A stretch of 64,000 nucleotides of DNA from Fictibacillus arsenicus (GCF_001999465.1 NZ_MQMF01000004.1:124001-188000), one strand, 5' to 3'. Positions 44,166 to 52,582 are shown, numbered from the stretch's first letter. Numbers and translations: made by a program. The notes: generated by a model not told the origin, from the letters alone.

Positions 44166-44642
44166 CTATTGATTCACGTTTTTATATAGCAGGCGCCTTT
44201 CTTTTCTCAACGGGGCATTTTCAAAAAATGATATTTCCTCTTCTGTTTCCGGAATAACACTAGGTACAGGAGTTGGTTTTCCATCCTTATCAATCGCAAC
44301 CATCGTAAGAATAGATGTCGTGTTTAATGTTCTGTTCCCCGTCTCTAAGTTTTGGCACTCAACTTTCACGTACACTTCCATTGAGGTCCTGCCTGTTGAA
44401 ATGACAAACCCTTCAAGAATTAAAATATCGCCAACTTTTGCAGAAGATAGAAAGTTAACATTATCAATAGAGGCCGTAACAACAACCTTTCCGCTATGTT
44501 TCATTGCAGAGATCGCTGCGATTTCATCGATATACGATAAAACCGTTCCTCCAAAAATCGTTCCCATATGATTTGTATCCGGAGGTAAAACCAGTTTCGT
44601 TTGAATCGTTCTTGAGACATTTGATGATAATTGCTGTACCAT
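44166..44642 (-). CDS. Acyl-CoA thioesterase (hotdog fold), behind a cobalamin riboswitch
   Basis: This 158-residue YkhA-type thioesterase has PPDTNHMGTIFGGTVLSYIDE, with the central-helix signature, VTASIDNVNFL and PSVIPETEEE at the tail. ATG 44642 has AAGAGG 6 nt upstream; the open frame continues to 44702 without a better site. The transcript begins about 360 nt upstream and passes through a complete cobalamin riboswitch and a hairpin before this gene. That control is unusual for a thioesterase; B12 would be expected to repress it. Confidence 0.82.
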   Translation of the reverse strand: MVQQLSSNVSRTIQTKLVLPPDTNHMGTIFGGTVLSYIDEIAAISAMKHSGKVVVTASIDNVNFLSSAKVGDILILEGFVISTGRTSMEVYVKVECQNLETGNRTLNTTSILTMVAIDKDGKPTPVPSVIPETEEEISFFENAPLRKERRLLYKNVNQ

Positions 44643-44707
44643 ACCATTCCTCTTTCTAGAGCTTTCATGCTCCTTTTTTAGTGGCGGGAATTGGAACGAC
44701 AAAATAA

Positions 44708-44728
44708 ATACCCATCACAAAGGATGGG
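44708..44728 (-). terminator. Hairpin between cobalamin riboswitch and thioesterase gene
   Basis: On the minus strand CCCATC (44723-44728) pairs with GATGGG (44711-44716) and is followed by TATTTATTTT. It is the probable expression platform. The 5' arm GCCCATC can also pair with GATGAGGC inside the riboswitch, with a bulged A, a possible alternative fold. Confidence 0.55.
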
Positions 44729-44815
44729 CAGGCTTGAATACTCAATAGAAACAATCTATTTAAATATCCTCGTCCTATCTTCCCAACTCCCGAAGAAGAT
44801 CAACACTATAAACAT

Positions 44816-44970
44816 GGCAGGTCTCCTGACTCATGCCTCATCCTACTCTAAGCCCTTCCCGTCTTTAGACAGTGGTTTTGCTTATTTCGTCAGCACTTAC
44901 AGTTGCGGGTACAGCTCTGGATTTTCACCAGATTCCCTATTAAGTCTGTAACAGACACCATGATTACCGG
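44816..44970 (-). ncRNA. Cobalamin (B12) riboswitch
   Basis: On the minus strand the conserved elements appear in order: AATAGGGAATCTGGTGAAAA, GCTGTACCCGCAACTGTAA, ACCACTG, GACGGGAAGG, and the B12 box AGTCAGGAGACCTGCC (44816-44831). This is the complete aptamer core. It is preceded by its own promoter and followed by a hairpin and then a thioesterase gene rather than a cobalamin synthesis or transport gene. Confidence 0.93.
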
Positions 44971-45002
44971 ATGAATCTATGAAATTATAAACTTCTTTTT
45001 TT

Positions 45003-45031
45003 ATTATAAGTTGCTGTTAGATCAGTGACAA
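45003..45031 (-). promoter_or_regulatory. Promoter of the riboswitch transcript
   Basis: On the minus strand, -35 TTGTCA (45026-45031) and -10 TATAAT (45003-45008) are separated by 17 nt, just upstream of the aptamer. Confidence 0.8.
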
Positions 45032-45116
45032 CTACAGCCAATTTATATCAGAAATAATTCATTACATTAATCCCTTTCTTTGAACCCGGACTGTACAACA
45101 AAATGAGCAATCTACA

Positions 45117-45147
45117 AAAAACTCAAGCATGTTTCAGCTTGAGTTTT
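45117..45147 (-). terminator. Terminator of the phoD-like gene
   Basis: The stem AAAAACTCAAGC / GCTTGAGTTTTT separates the phosphatase gene from the riboswitch unit. Confidence 0.85.
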
Positions 45148-45175
45148 TCTGCGTTTTATTAAATGATCATCCTCT

Positions 45176-47521
45176 TTATTTCAATCCCTTCATTACAAAC
45201 GCTACCAGGCGCCATGCCCCATCACCTAGTTCGCTAGAAATTTCAAGATCAATTTCCTTTCCTGTACTTCCTCCATCCAATTCAAAGCTGAGCCATTTAA
45301 ATTGACCAGGATCCAAAGCATAGCCAGCCTCAGCTAATAGTTTGTTGTCTGATCGTATGATGGTGTTTGCAGATCCATAAACGGAATCACCAGTCAGGAA
45401 GTAAACTTTGTGGATTCCAGCAGGTACGTTTACTCTAAAAATAGTAAGCTCTTCTCGTGATGCTATTAAATCACGTTGCAATGCATCAGCATTACCTCTA
45501 TCTCTAGCAAATGGTGCCGTACCAACCCATCCGTATCCGTTTGAAACTTCCCATGTATCTTCAGGAACCAATCTCTTGTATGTCGGAAAAATTGGCGTGG
45601 AGCTGCTTCCACCGTCTAAAGCAAGCTGAACATTTTCACCTGATAATGCTGATACCACTTGAATGTCCCGCGGCGGACCATATACGGCTGTTTCTCCAGC
45701 ATCCACTTCTACACGAAGCCTTTCTGCTGCAGGCATTTCTGCAGGAGGAGTTACCAACACATCAAATACAGACTCGTCTGATGGTTCAAGTACTTTTGTT
45801 ACGCTCTCGCTCTTCCATCCAGTTGGAACAGGAATGTTCACGCTTACTTCTACTTGCTTTGCTGTACCATTACTTAATGTCACTTTAACAGGGCTTGGCT
45901 GACCTGCCATCATGGTGTCAGCTGCAATACGAGTAATGTCTACACCACCGATTCTGACTGCTCCTGCTTTTCCATTTTTCACTGTAAAAGAAGCAAGCGT
46001 TACTGCAACAGCGTCTGGATTACTTGGAGAAGACACAACTCGATAATCGGATTCCCACGAATTATGTGTGACATGGCACTTCACATACCCCCGATAATCC
46101 CCATCAAAGAATTTTACATGCTGATTAACAGAAAGTGCTTCTTCTATCTGATTTTTCCATCCACATCCTGAACTTATTGACGTTCCGACAAATTCTGTTG
46201 CCAAGGTTTTAGAGCTTGAGTCGTTAAAATCTTCCTTCAGATCGTTTACCCAGCTTGAGTGCCAGTCACCGCTCAGAACGACCGGATTAGAAGGCTCATA
46301 TTTTTTAATAAAAGAAAATAGACGGTCTCGATCTGCAGAATAACCATCCCATTGGTCGTGATTAACGCTGATTCCTTCACCTGGGTCATAATCGTACTGT
46401 GCCATCATAGTCTGCTGAGCGATTACGTTCCATCTAGAACGTGAATCCCGAAGATTTTTCAAGAGCCACTCTCCTTGTTCAGATCCAACAAGCGTTCGGT
46501 TAGGATTTGACGCTTCAGGATCAAGAGGTCCACCAGGAAAGCCGCTTCCTACTTGATTATCCCTGTATTGCCTCGTATCTAAAATACTAAATTCTATTAA
46601 GCTGCCAAACGTAAACTTACGGTAAAGAAGCATGTCTGGACCGTTCGGCTTCGACCTTCGTCTTAGCGGCATGTGTTCATAATACGCTTGAAAAGCTGCT
46701 GCGCGAACAGCGAGGAATCGTTCACGCTCACCTTCCGGATAATTCGGATCAGAAATATCATCAGACCAATCATTGTCTACTTCATGGTCATCAAATGTAA
46801 CAATAAACGGGAACTTGGCATGTGCAGCCTGTAAATCCTGAGATGTTTTATATTGTGCATGAAGCAGTCTATAATCGGTAAGTGTTTCTGTATCTCCTTT
46901 TTCATATATGTAATCTCCTAAATGGAATACAAAATCAAGGTCCTCTTCGACCATATTATGATACGCAGCAAAACGGCCACCCGTCCATGCCTGACACGAT
47001 GCAATGCCAAACGTTAGACTCTTAATATCCGCATCACGCTGAGGTGCTGTTTTTGTTCTTCCTACTGGACTAATTTCATTACCTGCCTTGAAGCGATAAT
47101 AGTACTCTTTTCCTGGTTTTAACCCATACACTTCTGCATGAACGGAATGTCCAAGCTCAGGCGCTGCAATCTCCTTTCCAGAAAGAACGGTTTTATTGAA
47201 CGCTTCATCGTAAGATATTTCCCACTGAACGGAAACATACCTGTTTTCCATTCCGCCTTTTCCATCCTCTGCAAGAGGATTAGGAGCGAGTCTTGTCCAG
47301 AGCACTACGCTGTCAGGAAGAGGATCCCCAGAAGCAACACCTAGGGTAAATGGATTGCCTGTAAAAACTGGAACAGCTTCAATCTCTTCAGTTTGATTAA
47401 TTGCAGGAATAGATAGTCCGATAGCAGTTGCCGCAGCAGATTTACCAGTCGCTTTAAGGAAGTTTCTGCGATTCATTTTTTCAAGATTAAACTCTTTTAA
47501 CCATTTCTCAAAACCCAACAT
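45176..47521 (-). CDS. PhoD-family alkaline phosphatase/phosphodiesterase with added C-terminal domains
   Basis: This 781-residue Tat-exported enzyme has the twin-arginine motif NRRNFLKATG at about 18-27, followed by a hydrophobic stretch. A PhoD N-terminal domain (about 55-155, FTLGVASGDPLPDSVVLWTR) and a metallophosphoesterase core (about 165-500) follow. The core contains GIASCQAW, HLGDYIYE, TFDDHEVDNDW and LSGDWHSSW. PhoD proteins are usually near 550 residues. Here about 240 more residues follow: a NEW3-like beta sandwich, then a carbohydrate-binding-like domain with GYGWVG and FRVNVPAGIHKVYFLTGD. It releases phosphate from phosphodiesters, perhaps teichoic acid. Confidence 0.88.
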   Translation of the reverse strand: MLGFEKWLKEFNLEKMNRRNFLKATGKSAAATAIGLSIPAINQTEEIEAVPVFTGNPFTLGVASGDPLPDSVVLWTRLAPNPLAEDGKGGMENRYVSVQWEISYDEAFNKTVLSGKEIAAPELGHSVHAEVYGLKPGKEYYYRFKAGNEISPVGRTKTAPQRDADIKSLTFGIASCQAWTGGRFAAYHNMVEEDLDFVFHLGDYIYEKGDTETLTDYRLLHAQYKTSQDLQAAHAKFPFIVTFDDHEVDNDWSDDISDPNYPEGERERFLAVRAAAFQAYYEHMPLRRRSKPNGPDMLLYRKFTFGSLIEFSILDTRQYRDNQVGSGFPGGPLDPEASNPNRTLVGSEQGEWLLKNLRDSRSRWNVIAQQTMMAQYDYDPGEGISVNHDQWDGYSADRDRLFSFIKKYEPSNPVVLSGDWHSSWVNDLKEDFNDSSSKTLATEFVGTSISSGCGWKNQIEEALSVNQHVKFFDGDYRGYVKCHVTHNSWESDYRVVSSPSNPDAVAVTLASFTVKNGKAGAVRIGGVDITRIAADTMMAGQPSPVKVTLSNGTAKQVEVSVNIPVPTGWKSESVTKVLEPSDESVFDVLVTPPAEMPAAERLRVEVDAGETAVYGPPRDIQVVSALSGENVQLALDGGSSSTPIFPTYKRLVPEDTWEVSNGYGWVGTAPFARDRGNADALQRDLIASREELTIFRVNVPAGIHKVYFLTGDSVYGSANTIIRSDNKLLAEAGYALDPGQFKWLSFELDGGSTGKEIDLEISSELGDGAWRLVAFVMKGLK

Positions 47522-47631
47522 AACCCACTCCTTTAATACTTTTCTTGTATAACAATTAGATTCTATGTAATGAAAATAAATTCTCCGTTACAGAAGAATA
47601 AAGAATTGTAAAAAAAACCGTTAAAACAACA

Positions 47632-47658
47632 AAAAAGCCCTTGAGAGAATCAAGAACT
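47632..47658 (-). terminator. Terminator after the aldolase gene
   Basis: On the minus strand the stem AGTTCTTGA / TCAAGGGCT (two G-U pairs) is followed by six T. Confidence 0.7.
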
Positions 47659-47692
47659 TTTTACAGATTATGTTATTCTAATTTGGATTTAG

Positions 47693-48796
47693 TTATACTT
47701 GAATTCTACTTTCTCGCAATCTTTTATCTAAGCTGAAGAATACTTTCTTTAACCTTTCACTAGGTATATTAGTATATTGGTCGCCTATGTTAACTTCAAA
47801 ATAACATACAGATTCACTAACTTCTCTTAGGGACCCCGTTAAACCGATTTCTATTTCTTTATATAGTTCTAAGAGGATAGACTCAACCTTATTTTTTGGT
47901 ACTGTAAAATAAACATGGAACATATTTGAGACAGGTTCTAACGGAACAGTTTTAACACAATAGCACTGATTATAAAGCGCTGCGAGCTCTTTCGCTTCTT
48001 CATAATATTGCTCCATCTTATTAACTCTCTGGTCAAAGTAATAATTTGCACTGATAATGTACGGATAAAGAGAGATCAAGTCACCACCGTGGCGTCTTTT
48101 CCATACCTTTGATTCGTCCGTAAAATCTTTAGGACCCGCAAGAATAGCTCCTGCTATGCCTCCAATTCCTTTATAGAAAGAAACATAAATACTATCAAAA
48201 AGAGAACAAATTTCTGCTGCAGACTTTTGGTAGAAAGGTAGAATTTCAAATAATCTTGCCCCATCCAAATGAAGTTTAATTCCTTTATCCCGGCAATAAT
48301 TTGAAATAGCCGCAAGTTCCTCATATTCCGGAAGCTGACCGCCAATTTCACGCTGAGGCAGTTCCAGCAGCAAGCAGGAGATCTCCTCTTTCATATTTAC
48401 AACATCATTAAGAGTAATTACTCTTTTCTTATCTGCTAGAAGAATTGGTTCTATCCCGTGCAATTTTTTCAAACCATCTTCTTCATGAATCTCCAGATGG
48501 GATAAGGGATGATAAGCTACCTTTTTTAAACGCTTTTGATCACACCAGATTCTTAATGCGATCTGCTGCGCCATTGTACCGCTCGGAAAAAAGACAGATG
48601 ATTCTTTTCCTAAGAACTTTGCTATTTTTTCCTGAAAGTCATCAATGACTTTGCCATTTCCGTAAACATCACTTTCAAGTTGGCCATCTATTGTATCCAT
48701 AGCTTCTTTCAACACTGAAATATCTCGTTTACCATGACCTGAAATTTGATATTCAGTATCCTTAAAAGCTTCTAACAATGGGTTTTCTTGACTCAT
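47693..48796 (-). CDS. Threonine aldolase / beta-eliminating lyase family protein
   Basis: This 367-residue PLP enzyme of fold type I starts from ATG 48796 (AAAGGAG 8 nt upstream). LHLDGARLFE contains Asp178, which holds the PLP ring nitrogen, and VSFYKGIGGIAGA contains the Schiff-base Lys209. SVFFPSGTMAQQIALRIW is the phosphate-binding area. It would cleave threonine or allo-threonine to glycine and acetaldehyde. It overlaps or abuts the methyltransferase gene upstream, forming a two-gene operon. Confidence 0.85.
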   Translation of the reverse strand: MSQENPLLEAFKDTEYQISGHGKRDISVLKEAMDTIDGQLESDVYGNGKVIDDFQEKIAKFLGKESSVFFPSGTMAQQIALRIWCDQKRLKKVAYHPLSHLEIHEEDGLKKLHGIEPILLADKKRVITLNDVVNMKEEISCLLLELPQREIGGQLPEYEELAAISNYCRDKGIKLHLDGARLFEILPFYQKSAAEICSLFDSIYVSFYKGIGGIAGAILAGPKDFTDESKVWKRRHGGDLISLYPYIISANYYFDQRVNKMEQYYEEAKELAALYNQCYCVKTVPLEPVSNMFHVYFTVPKNKVESILLELYKEIEIGLTGSLREVSESVCYFEVNIGDQYTNIPSERLKKVFFSLDKRLRESRIQV

Positions 48797-48801
48797 CCAG
48801 C

Positions 48802-49419
48802 TCACTCCTTTCCATATACCAAATGATAGATTAAAAACTTTTCATATGGATTTTTCTCGTACAGTTCTGGCAGTACGATTTCCTCTTTCAACTCAAATGC
48901 TGTTTGATTCTCTAAAAAATAAAGATATTCCTCTGGTGCATAATATAATATTAATTCGATTCCCCTCGGTTTTTTCTCTAAAGAACGTAAGATATTATTG
49001 ATTGTTCTCATGAAGATCTGCAGAGAAAATGGATTAAAAAAATAAAACCGATTATCTTTAGAATCGATTTTGTATTCTTCTGCTAAGCAGCATTGAAAAT
49101 GAATGGTTTTCATTCCTTCTCTATGTTTCTTTATATAATCCTTTTTGTTCTCAAGTGCCTCTTCATAAAAGGTTTCATCCATTTCAATTCCTATAGCGGA
49201 TGCCCCAAACAAGTGATGCACGAAGAAGTTCAATCGGCCTTTTCCACATCCAAAATCAACTATGCGGTCACTGCTCTTTAACATATAGTGTTCAAACAGT
49301 GTTTCCAGAGCTTCATAAGGAGTAGGTTCATAACGGTTATAATGCATCGAAGGATGGAATCCCTTTTGATTACCGTGTGTATGAATGTTGAGTAATTGAT
49401 CATAATATTGTTCTTTCAT
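48802..49419 (-). CDS. SAM-dependent methyltransferase
   Basis: This 205-residue class I methyltransferase has RIVDFGCGKGRLNFFVHHLF as the SAM-binding loop and YFFNPFSLQIF as a possible NPxx-type motif 4. The substrate is unknown; NPF-like motifs are seen in N-methyltransferases. The gene ends inside the ribosome site of the aldolase gene, so the two are translated together. Confidence 0.82.
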   Translation of the reverse strand: MKEQYYDQLLNIHTHGNQKGFHPSMHYNRYEPTPYEALETLFEHYMLKSSDRIVDFGCGKGRLNFFVHHLFGASAIGIEMDETFYEEALENKKDYIKKHREGMKTIHFQCCLAEEYKIDSKDNRFYFFNPFSLQIFMRTINNILRSLEKKPRGIELILYYAPEEYLYFLENQTAFELKEEIVLPELYEKNPYEKFLIYHLVYGKE

Positions 49420-49517
49420 GATGGAAGACTCCTATTATTTATACGTCTAATCCTATAATAACAAAAATCCTCTCACACTTATTCAAAGCATTTATTTGAG
49501 TTTCTCCGCATATATTT

Positions 49518-49841
49518 TTATGGCTTTTCCTGCAAATCTTTTTGCTTGTTATTTTTAAGGTTTTTCTTAATACTGATGAAAAAACTTGCTGCAAGCATCA
49601 CAAATCCATTCACAAAGGTTACAAATCCAAAGAAAAACCCGCCGTATCCGGCACCTTCTCCAATATCGGCTATTAGTTTAAGTATTAAGGCACCTGTAAT
49701 AAAAGCCATTATAGGAGCTAATATCATTAAGAGGAGGCCTGAATAAAACAACTTTAATCTCCCGCTTTGATTGGCTTTTACAGCCGTATAGTTCAGCAGC
49801 AGAATAACGATGAAATATGACCAAAGAATTACACTGTCCAT
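49518..49841 (-). CDS. Small membrane protein
   Basis: This 107-residue protein has three hydrophobic segments (about 3-20, 32-55, 66-92) and a lysine-rich tail. AGGAGG precedes ATG 49841. The family is not recognised. An inverted repeat TAATCTA-GTT-TAGATTA lies at 49862-49878, just upstream, a candidate operator. Confidence 0.68.
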   Translation of the reverse strand: MDSVILWSYFIVILLLNYTAVKANQSGRLKLFYSGLLLMILAPIMAFITGALILKLIADIGEGAGYGGFFFGFVTFVNGFVMLAASFFISIKKNLKNNKQKDLQEKP

Positions 49842-49861
49842 CTATGTTTCCTCCTATCTTT

Positions 49862-49878
49862 TAATCTAGTTTAGATTA
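49862..49878. promoter_or_regulatory. Inverted repeat upstream of a small membrane gene
   Basis: TAATCTA and TAGATTA form a perfect 7-3-7 inverted repeat, 21 nt before the start codon at 49841. Confidence 0.5.
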
Positions 49879-49942
49879 GTTTATCCATAATGGAAACATA
49901 TGTAACACGAATGCTGATTATTAAACTACTGCAAAAGATGAA

Positions 49943-49970
49943 TTGACATTGTTGAACTTTGTACTACACT
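49943..49970 (+). promoter_or_regulatory. Promoter of the GntP-type permease gene
   Basis: -35 TTGACA (49943-49948) and -10 TACACT (49965-49970) are separated by 16 nt. Confidence 0.6.
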
Positions 49971-50038
49971 TGTAGAAAGTTTAAAGAATGTCTCCGGACA
50001 CCAGGAACGCTAACAAAAATAGAATTGGAGGACACATC

Positions 50039-51379
50039 ATGTTATTTCTTATTTTATTAATAGGTGTACTGTTAGTTGTAATCGCTACCACGAAATTTAA
50101 GCTGCATCCGTTTTTATCTTTGATTCTAGGTACCTTCTTTGTAGGAATCGCTTCCGGCATGCCTTTAATGAAGATTGTTGAAAACGTTAACACTGGCTTT
50201 GGTGGTCTAATGGGAGGAATCGGTCTCGTTATCGTTTTCGGAACGATCATCGGAACCATACTTGAAAAATCCGGAGCCGCTCTTCGTATGGCAGAAGTGG
50301 TTCTTCGCGTTGTCGGACCGAAACGTCCTCAGCTCGCTATGAGTATGATCGGCTATATTGTTTCTATTCCTGTTTTCTGTGATTCTGGGTTCGTCATTTT
50401 GTCTTCTTTAAGAAAAGCACTCGCAAAACGTGCAAAAGTAGCTGTTGCTTCGATGTCTGTCGCTCTTGCTACCGGTTTATATGCCACACACACGCTCGTT
50501 CCTCCAACCCCTGGTCCTATCGCAGCCGCTGGTAATATTGGTGCAAACGGATTTTTAGGAACGATTATTATCATTGGACTAATTGTTGCCATTCCCGCTA
50601 CCATTGCCGGCTATTTATGGGCAGTAAAAGTGGCCGATAAAATTGAAGTCGAAGATGACGGTGAAGAATTGAATTACGATGAGATCGTCTCTTCGTTTGG
50701 TAAAATGCCTTCCACATTTTTATCCTTTTTACCGATCGTGCTTCCGATTGTATTAATTGGTATTGGTTCTGTTGTGACCTATCAAGGTGCAAAAGGAAAC
50801 ATTGCAAACTTCTTTCTTTTCTTGGGAAGTCCGCTTGTGGCTTTATTAGCTGGTGTGATTGCAGCCTTCTTCTTGCTGCCGAAATACAACGAAGAAACGA
50901 TGACAAAATGGGTTGGAGAAGCGCTGTTAGATGCCGCTCCTATCTTACTAATCACTGGAGCCGGCGGAGCATTTGGAGGAGTTATTAAAAATACAGGCAT
51001 TGCCGATATCATTCAAAGCTGGTCCTTAGGCGATATTTTCAGCGGAGCGTTATTCCTGCTCATTCCGTTCTTGATTGCAGCTGCGCTAAAAACAGCCCAA
51101 GGGTCTTCGACAGCTGCACTCGTTATTACATCTTCACTCATCGCGCCCATGCTTCCTGGTCTCGGTATTGAAGGAGCCGTTCCGCTGGCGCTGGTCGTTA
51201 TGGCAATCGGAGCAGGAGCAATGACAGTAAGCCATGTGAACGACAGCTTCTACTGGGTAGTAACAGAGTTTACAGGAATGAAAGTAACAGATGCCTATAA
51301 AGCACAAACGATGGCTACTCTTCTCCAAGGCGTTGTTACGATTGTATTCACGATGATCTTGTGGGTGATTTTGGTTTAA
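50039..51379 (+). CDS. GntP-family gluconate/organic acid permease
   Basis: This 446-residue carrier starts from ATG 50039 (GGAGG 7 nt upstream) and has about 12-14 helices. ATHTLVPPTPGPIAAAGNIGA and ALKTAQGSSTAALVITSS are GntP hallmarks, and VSHVNDSFYWVVTEFTGM is near the C-terminus. It imports gluconate or a related hydroxy acid with protons. No kinase or regulator for gluconate adjoins it, so the substrate is open. A GC-rich dispersed repeat follows. Confidence 0.9.
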   Translation: MLFLILLIGVLLVVIATTKFKLHPFLSLILGTFFVGIASGMPLMKIVENVNTGFGGLMGGIGLVIVFGTIIGTILEKSGAALRMAEVVLRVVGPKRPQLAMSMIGYIVSIPVFCDSGFVILSSLRKALAKRAKVAVASMSVALATGLYATHTLVPPTPGPIAAAGNIGANGFLGTIIIIGLIVAIPATIAGYLWAVKVADKIEVEDDGEELNYDEIVSSFGKMPSTFLSFLPIVLPIVLIGIGSVVTYQGAKGNIANFFLFLGSPLVALLAGVIAAFFLLPKYNEETMTKWVGEALLDAAPILLITGAGGAFGGVIKNTGIADIIQSWSLGDIFSGALFLLIPFLIAAALKTAQGSSTAALVITSSLIAPMLPGLGIEGAVPLALVVMAIGAGAMTVSHVNDSFYWVVTEFTGMKVTDAYKAQTMATLLQGVVTIVFTMILWVILV

Positions 51380-51413
51380 ACTGTTTAAACATTGTTGCTC
51401 TTGTAAGTGGTTA

Positions 51414-51539
51414 ATTTCCGTTACAGGATGCTCGCTTTCTGCGGGGCGGGCGGTGAGCCTCCTTGCGCTTTGCACCTTTAGGAGTCTCACCAGTCCCACT
51501 CGTCCCGCTGGAGTCTCGCACCTTTCACTCCAATCAACT
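51414..51539. repeat. GC-rich dispersed Bacillaceae-type repeat
   Basis: A stretch of about 126 bp contains TGCTCGCTTTCTGCGGGGCG, GGTGAGCCTCCTT, AGGAGTCTCACC and GGAGTCTCGCACC. The inner parts GGTGAGCCTCCT and AGGAGTCTCACC pair, and the outer CGGGGCGGG/CCCGC parts also pair. I recognise this kind of sequence as an intergenic repeat common in Bacillus genomes; it stands out by its high GC. The region 51540-51605 beyond it holds nothing I recognise. Confidence 0.75.
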
Positions 51540-51605
51540 AGTCAATGTAGAGAATGAATCACAAGCAACGATCTTTTAGAGAATAGGCAAATTAAAAGAC
51601 AGAGA

Positions 51606-51614
51606 CACGGTTGC
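51606..51614. repeat. Target site duplication, left copy
   Basis: CACGGTTGC is directly repeated at 52583-52591, flanking the inverted-repeat element. Confidence 0.8.
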
Positions 51615-51682
51615 TAACGGGTTCTCTTTTGAGGGAGAAAACAAGAAAAAACAAGCCAAATCGAATAGCAATTAGCACTATA

Positions 51683-51711
51683 AATCGCAATGTAATTGTT
51701 TGCGGTTTTTT
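51683..51711 (+). terminator. Terminator at the left inside of the element
   Basis: The stem AATCGCAA / TTGCGGTT (one G-U) is followed by four more T. Confidence 0.65.
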
Positions 51712-51975
51712 CATTGATATAAAAGGATTTTGGTGAAAATAAACCACATATATTACCTTAATCAGCACCCTAATTCGCATAGGTTTTAGCAAGCTGACAA
51801 TAACTATTGTCACGCTGCGATTTGGTATGCTAATTTACTTGCTAAAAGACTTACCAATTTTAGCGAAAAAGGATTAAGAAACGATTAAATCGAATATATA
51901 TTAAGGGTTAAAATATGGGATACCATATTCAACAAACGTAGCAGGATTGTGGAATAAACACTATTGGAGGATGTA

Positions 51976-52428
51976 ATGGGATACATTAGGGATTTAAGAA
52001 AAGTAGTGGGTAGTCGCCCTCTAATTATGGCTGGTGCGTGTGTAATACTTGTAAATAGTAAAAATGAATTATTATTACAACTTCGTAAAGACAATAATTG
52101 TTGGGGATTAGCTGGTGGTTCTTTGGAGATTGGAGAAACATTAGAACAAGTAGCTAAAAGGGAATTATTTGAAGAGACGGGATTGAACGCAAATAATTTA
52201 ATTTTATTCAATGTTTTTTCAGGACAAGATTTTTACTATAAATATCCTCACGGTGATGAAGTATATAATGTTGTATCTGCCTTTGTATGTAGGGATTATG
52301 AAGGTGTATTGAGAAGAGAAGAAAGTGAAGTTCAGGATTTAAATTTTTTTAAGTTTAATGAACTTCCCCCAAACATTAGTCCACCTGATTTACCAATAAT
52401 AGATGAATATATTAGAAGTGCTTATTAA
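51976..52428 (+). CDS. NUDIX hydrolase
   Basis: This 150-residue protein starts from ATG 51976 (GGAGG 6 nt upstream). The NUDIX box is visible as GGSLEIGETLEQVAKRELFE with the closing ETGL, containing the REXXEE metal-binding core. The N-terminal strand VILVNSKNELLLQLRKD binds substrate. It would hydrolyse a nucleoside-diphosphate-linked compound; the substrate is unknown. It is the only gene of a small inverted-repeat element and is more AT-rich than surrounding genes. Its downstream sequence GCTAACGGGTGCTTTAATTG resembles the terminal repeats. Confidence 0.9.
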   Translation: MGYIRDLRKVVGSRPLIMAGACVILVNSKNELLLQLRKDNNCWGLAGGSLEIGETLEQVAKRELFEETGLNANNLILFNVFSGQDFYYKYPHGDEVYNVVSAFVCRDYEGVLRREESEVQDLNFFKFNELPPNISPPDLPIIDEYIRSAY

Positions 52429-52460
52429 GCTAACGGGTGCTTTAATTGAATAACGGCATA

Positions 52461-52495
52461 AGAAAACGACCAGACAAAAATCTGGTCGTTTTTAA
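52461..52495 (+). terminator. Terminator of the NUDIX gene
   Basis: The stem AAAACGACCAGA / TCTGGTCGTTTT is followed by T. Confidence 0.85.
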
Positions 52496-52582
52496 TGTCA
52501 TTTGCATATCCAATTATAGTGCTATTCAATATGCTAAAGGGCTTGTGAAATATGATTTTCTCCTCCAAAAGAGAACCCGTTA

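Larger units (their letters stand above)
51615..52582 (+). mobile_element. Non-autonomous inverted-repeat element carrying a NUDIX gene
   Basis: This 968-bp element has terminal inverted repeats of 23 bp, 21 of them matching: TAACGGGTTCTCTTTTGAGG at the left (51615) and its complement ending at 52582. A 9-bp direct repeat CACGGTTGC flanks it. Removing the element and one repeat leaves AAAAGACAGAG - 11 nt loop - CTCTGTCTTTT, a perfect hairpin ending in T that would terminate the adjacent minus-strand gene. No transposase is inside. Within it, 51638-51975 holds a plus-strand terminator (51683-51711) and inverted repeats at 51795-51812 and 51912-51929, but no convincing gene. Confidence 0.85.

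Noticed and set aside
44642-44676. Alternative small frame MKALERGMV preceded by AAAAAAGGAG just upstream of the thioesterase start
   Set aside because: It overlaps the thioesterase out of frame and encodes no recognisable protein. It could be a leader peptide, but there is no support beyond the ribosome-like site.
51592-51813. Minus-strand open frame with hydrophobic stretches at the left end of the NUDIX element
   Set aside because: It begins at a GTG without a ribosome site and runs through the inverted repeat and the target duplication, so it is a by-product of the element's ends.
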